A DNA stretch of 64,000 nt, taken from positions 558,001 to 622,000 of the forward strand of contig NZ_CP019706.1 in NCBI RefSeq assembly GCF_002101395.1, written 5' to 3'. The notes under the pieces are model-generated. The model did not search any database. It was not told the origin of the DNA and saw only the letters and a list, made by a program, of their open reading frames with translations. Shown one piece after another: positions 63,928 through 64,000 of the stretch. This DNA is from Pantoea alhagi (GTDB lineage: Bacteria > Pseudomonadota > Gammaproteobacteria > Enterobacterales > Enterobacteriaceae). Position 1 is the stretch's first letter, and each line of letters begins with the position of its first letter. A program made the translations under genes and the position numbers.

Positions 63928-64000
63928 TTAGCGCACGGTATCCGGCTCATCCTGTTTAAGGACGCGTACCAGATAGCGCCCATCCTCGGTGAGTTTGGCG
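63928..64000 (-). CDS. ldcC: Lysine decarboxylase (Ldc), C-terminal fragment
   Basis: Only the last 23 codons before TAA (63930-63928) are inside the window; they end DGRYLVRVLKQDEPDTVR. This resembles the C-terminal tail of E. coli LdcC (DGRYTVKVLK), and ldcC is the expected neighbour of yaeR. The rest of the gene continues beyond the right edge. The identification rests on a short sequence plus synteny. Confidence 0.7.
   Translation of the reverse strand, partial: AKLTEDGRYLVRVLKQDEPDTVR

Overview
The window looks like the chromosome of an enterobacterium, most likely of the Pantoea/Erwinia/Mixta group (Erwiniaceae). The backbone follows the E. coli 4-6 min region read in reverse (pepD, dinB, yafK, yafJ, gmhA, fadE ... 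tRNA-Asp, dnaQ, rnhA, yafS, gloB, mltD, yafD, yafC, tRNA-Asp, an rrnH-like rRNA operon, gmhB, metNIQ, rcsF, trmO, proS, arfB, yaeP, rof, tilS, yaeR, ldc). The genus is inferred from protein flavour and gene content and is not proven.

Layout. 1-7.1 kb is core: partial pepD, LexA-controlled dinB, the YkuD protein YafK/DpaA, YafJ, gmhA and FadR-type fadE. 7.1-8.5 kb is a small accessory spot: a DUF1778/GNAT toxin-antitoxin pair, a perfect 13-bp dyad upstream of it, and a three-repeat type I-F CRISPR mini-array with no cas genes; a fourth, eroded repeat lies on the other side of the toxin-antitoxin pair. 8.5-11.8 kb holds a TrkG/TrkH potassium transporter and a frameshifted diguanylate cyclase. 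11.9-18.1 kb is a complete methionine-salvage locus (mtnK, mtnA, mtnD-mtnC-mtnB, ybdL-yafV) with MetJ boxes in both divergent promoters.

18.36-24.6 kb is the most unusual part. Six tightly packed co-directional genes encode a 'thermostable hemolysin'-family protein, an AMP-forming acyl ligase, a TauD-like Fe(II)/2-oxoglutarate oxygenase, an AurF-like diiron oxygenase with a full ligand set, a DHA2-type MFS exporter and a NimR-like AraC regulator. It reads as a compact, carrier-protein-free small-molecule pathway whose product I do not recognise. A DUF2269 membrane protein follows.

25.2-41.7 kb is a purine/allantoin catabolic island of the Klebsiella hpx type. A nine-gene minus-strand operon encodes an amino-acid-type ABC transporter, HpxJ, HpxK, OHCU decarboxylase, HIU hydrolase and an NCS2 permease. 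Next come an RpiR regulator, hpxWXYZ on the plus strand (oxalurate/oxamate steps), hpxS-hpxA-hpxB on the minus strand (GntR, allantoin racemase, allantoinase) and a divergent NCS1 allantoin permease. The window therefore covers hydroxyisourate to oxalate; xanthine dehydrogenase and urate oxidase are not here.

41.8-64 kb returns to the core: tRNA-Asp, dnaQ, rnhA, yafS, gloB, mltD, yafD, yafC, then a minus-strand rRNA operon (16S, tRNA-Ile, tRNA-Ala, 23S, 5S, tRNA-Asp) with an enlarged 23S-5S spacer, then gmhB, the MetJ-type metNIQ operon, rcsF-trmO, proS, arfB, yaeP-rof, and the yaeR-tilS-cytochrome c operon. The C-terminus of a lysine decarboxylase gene closes the window. nlpE and yaeQ, present here in E. 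coli, are missing.
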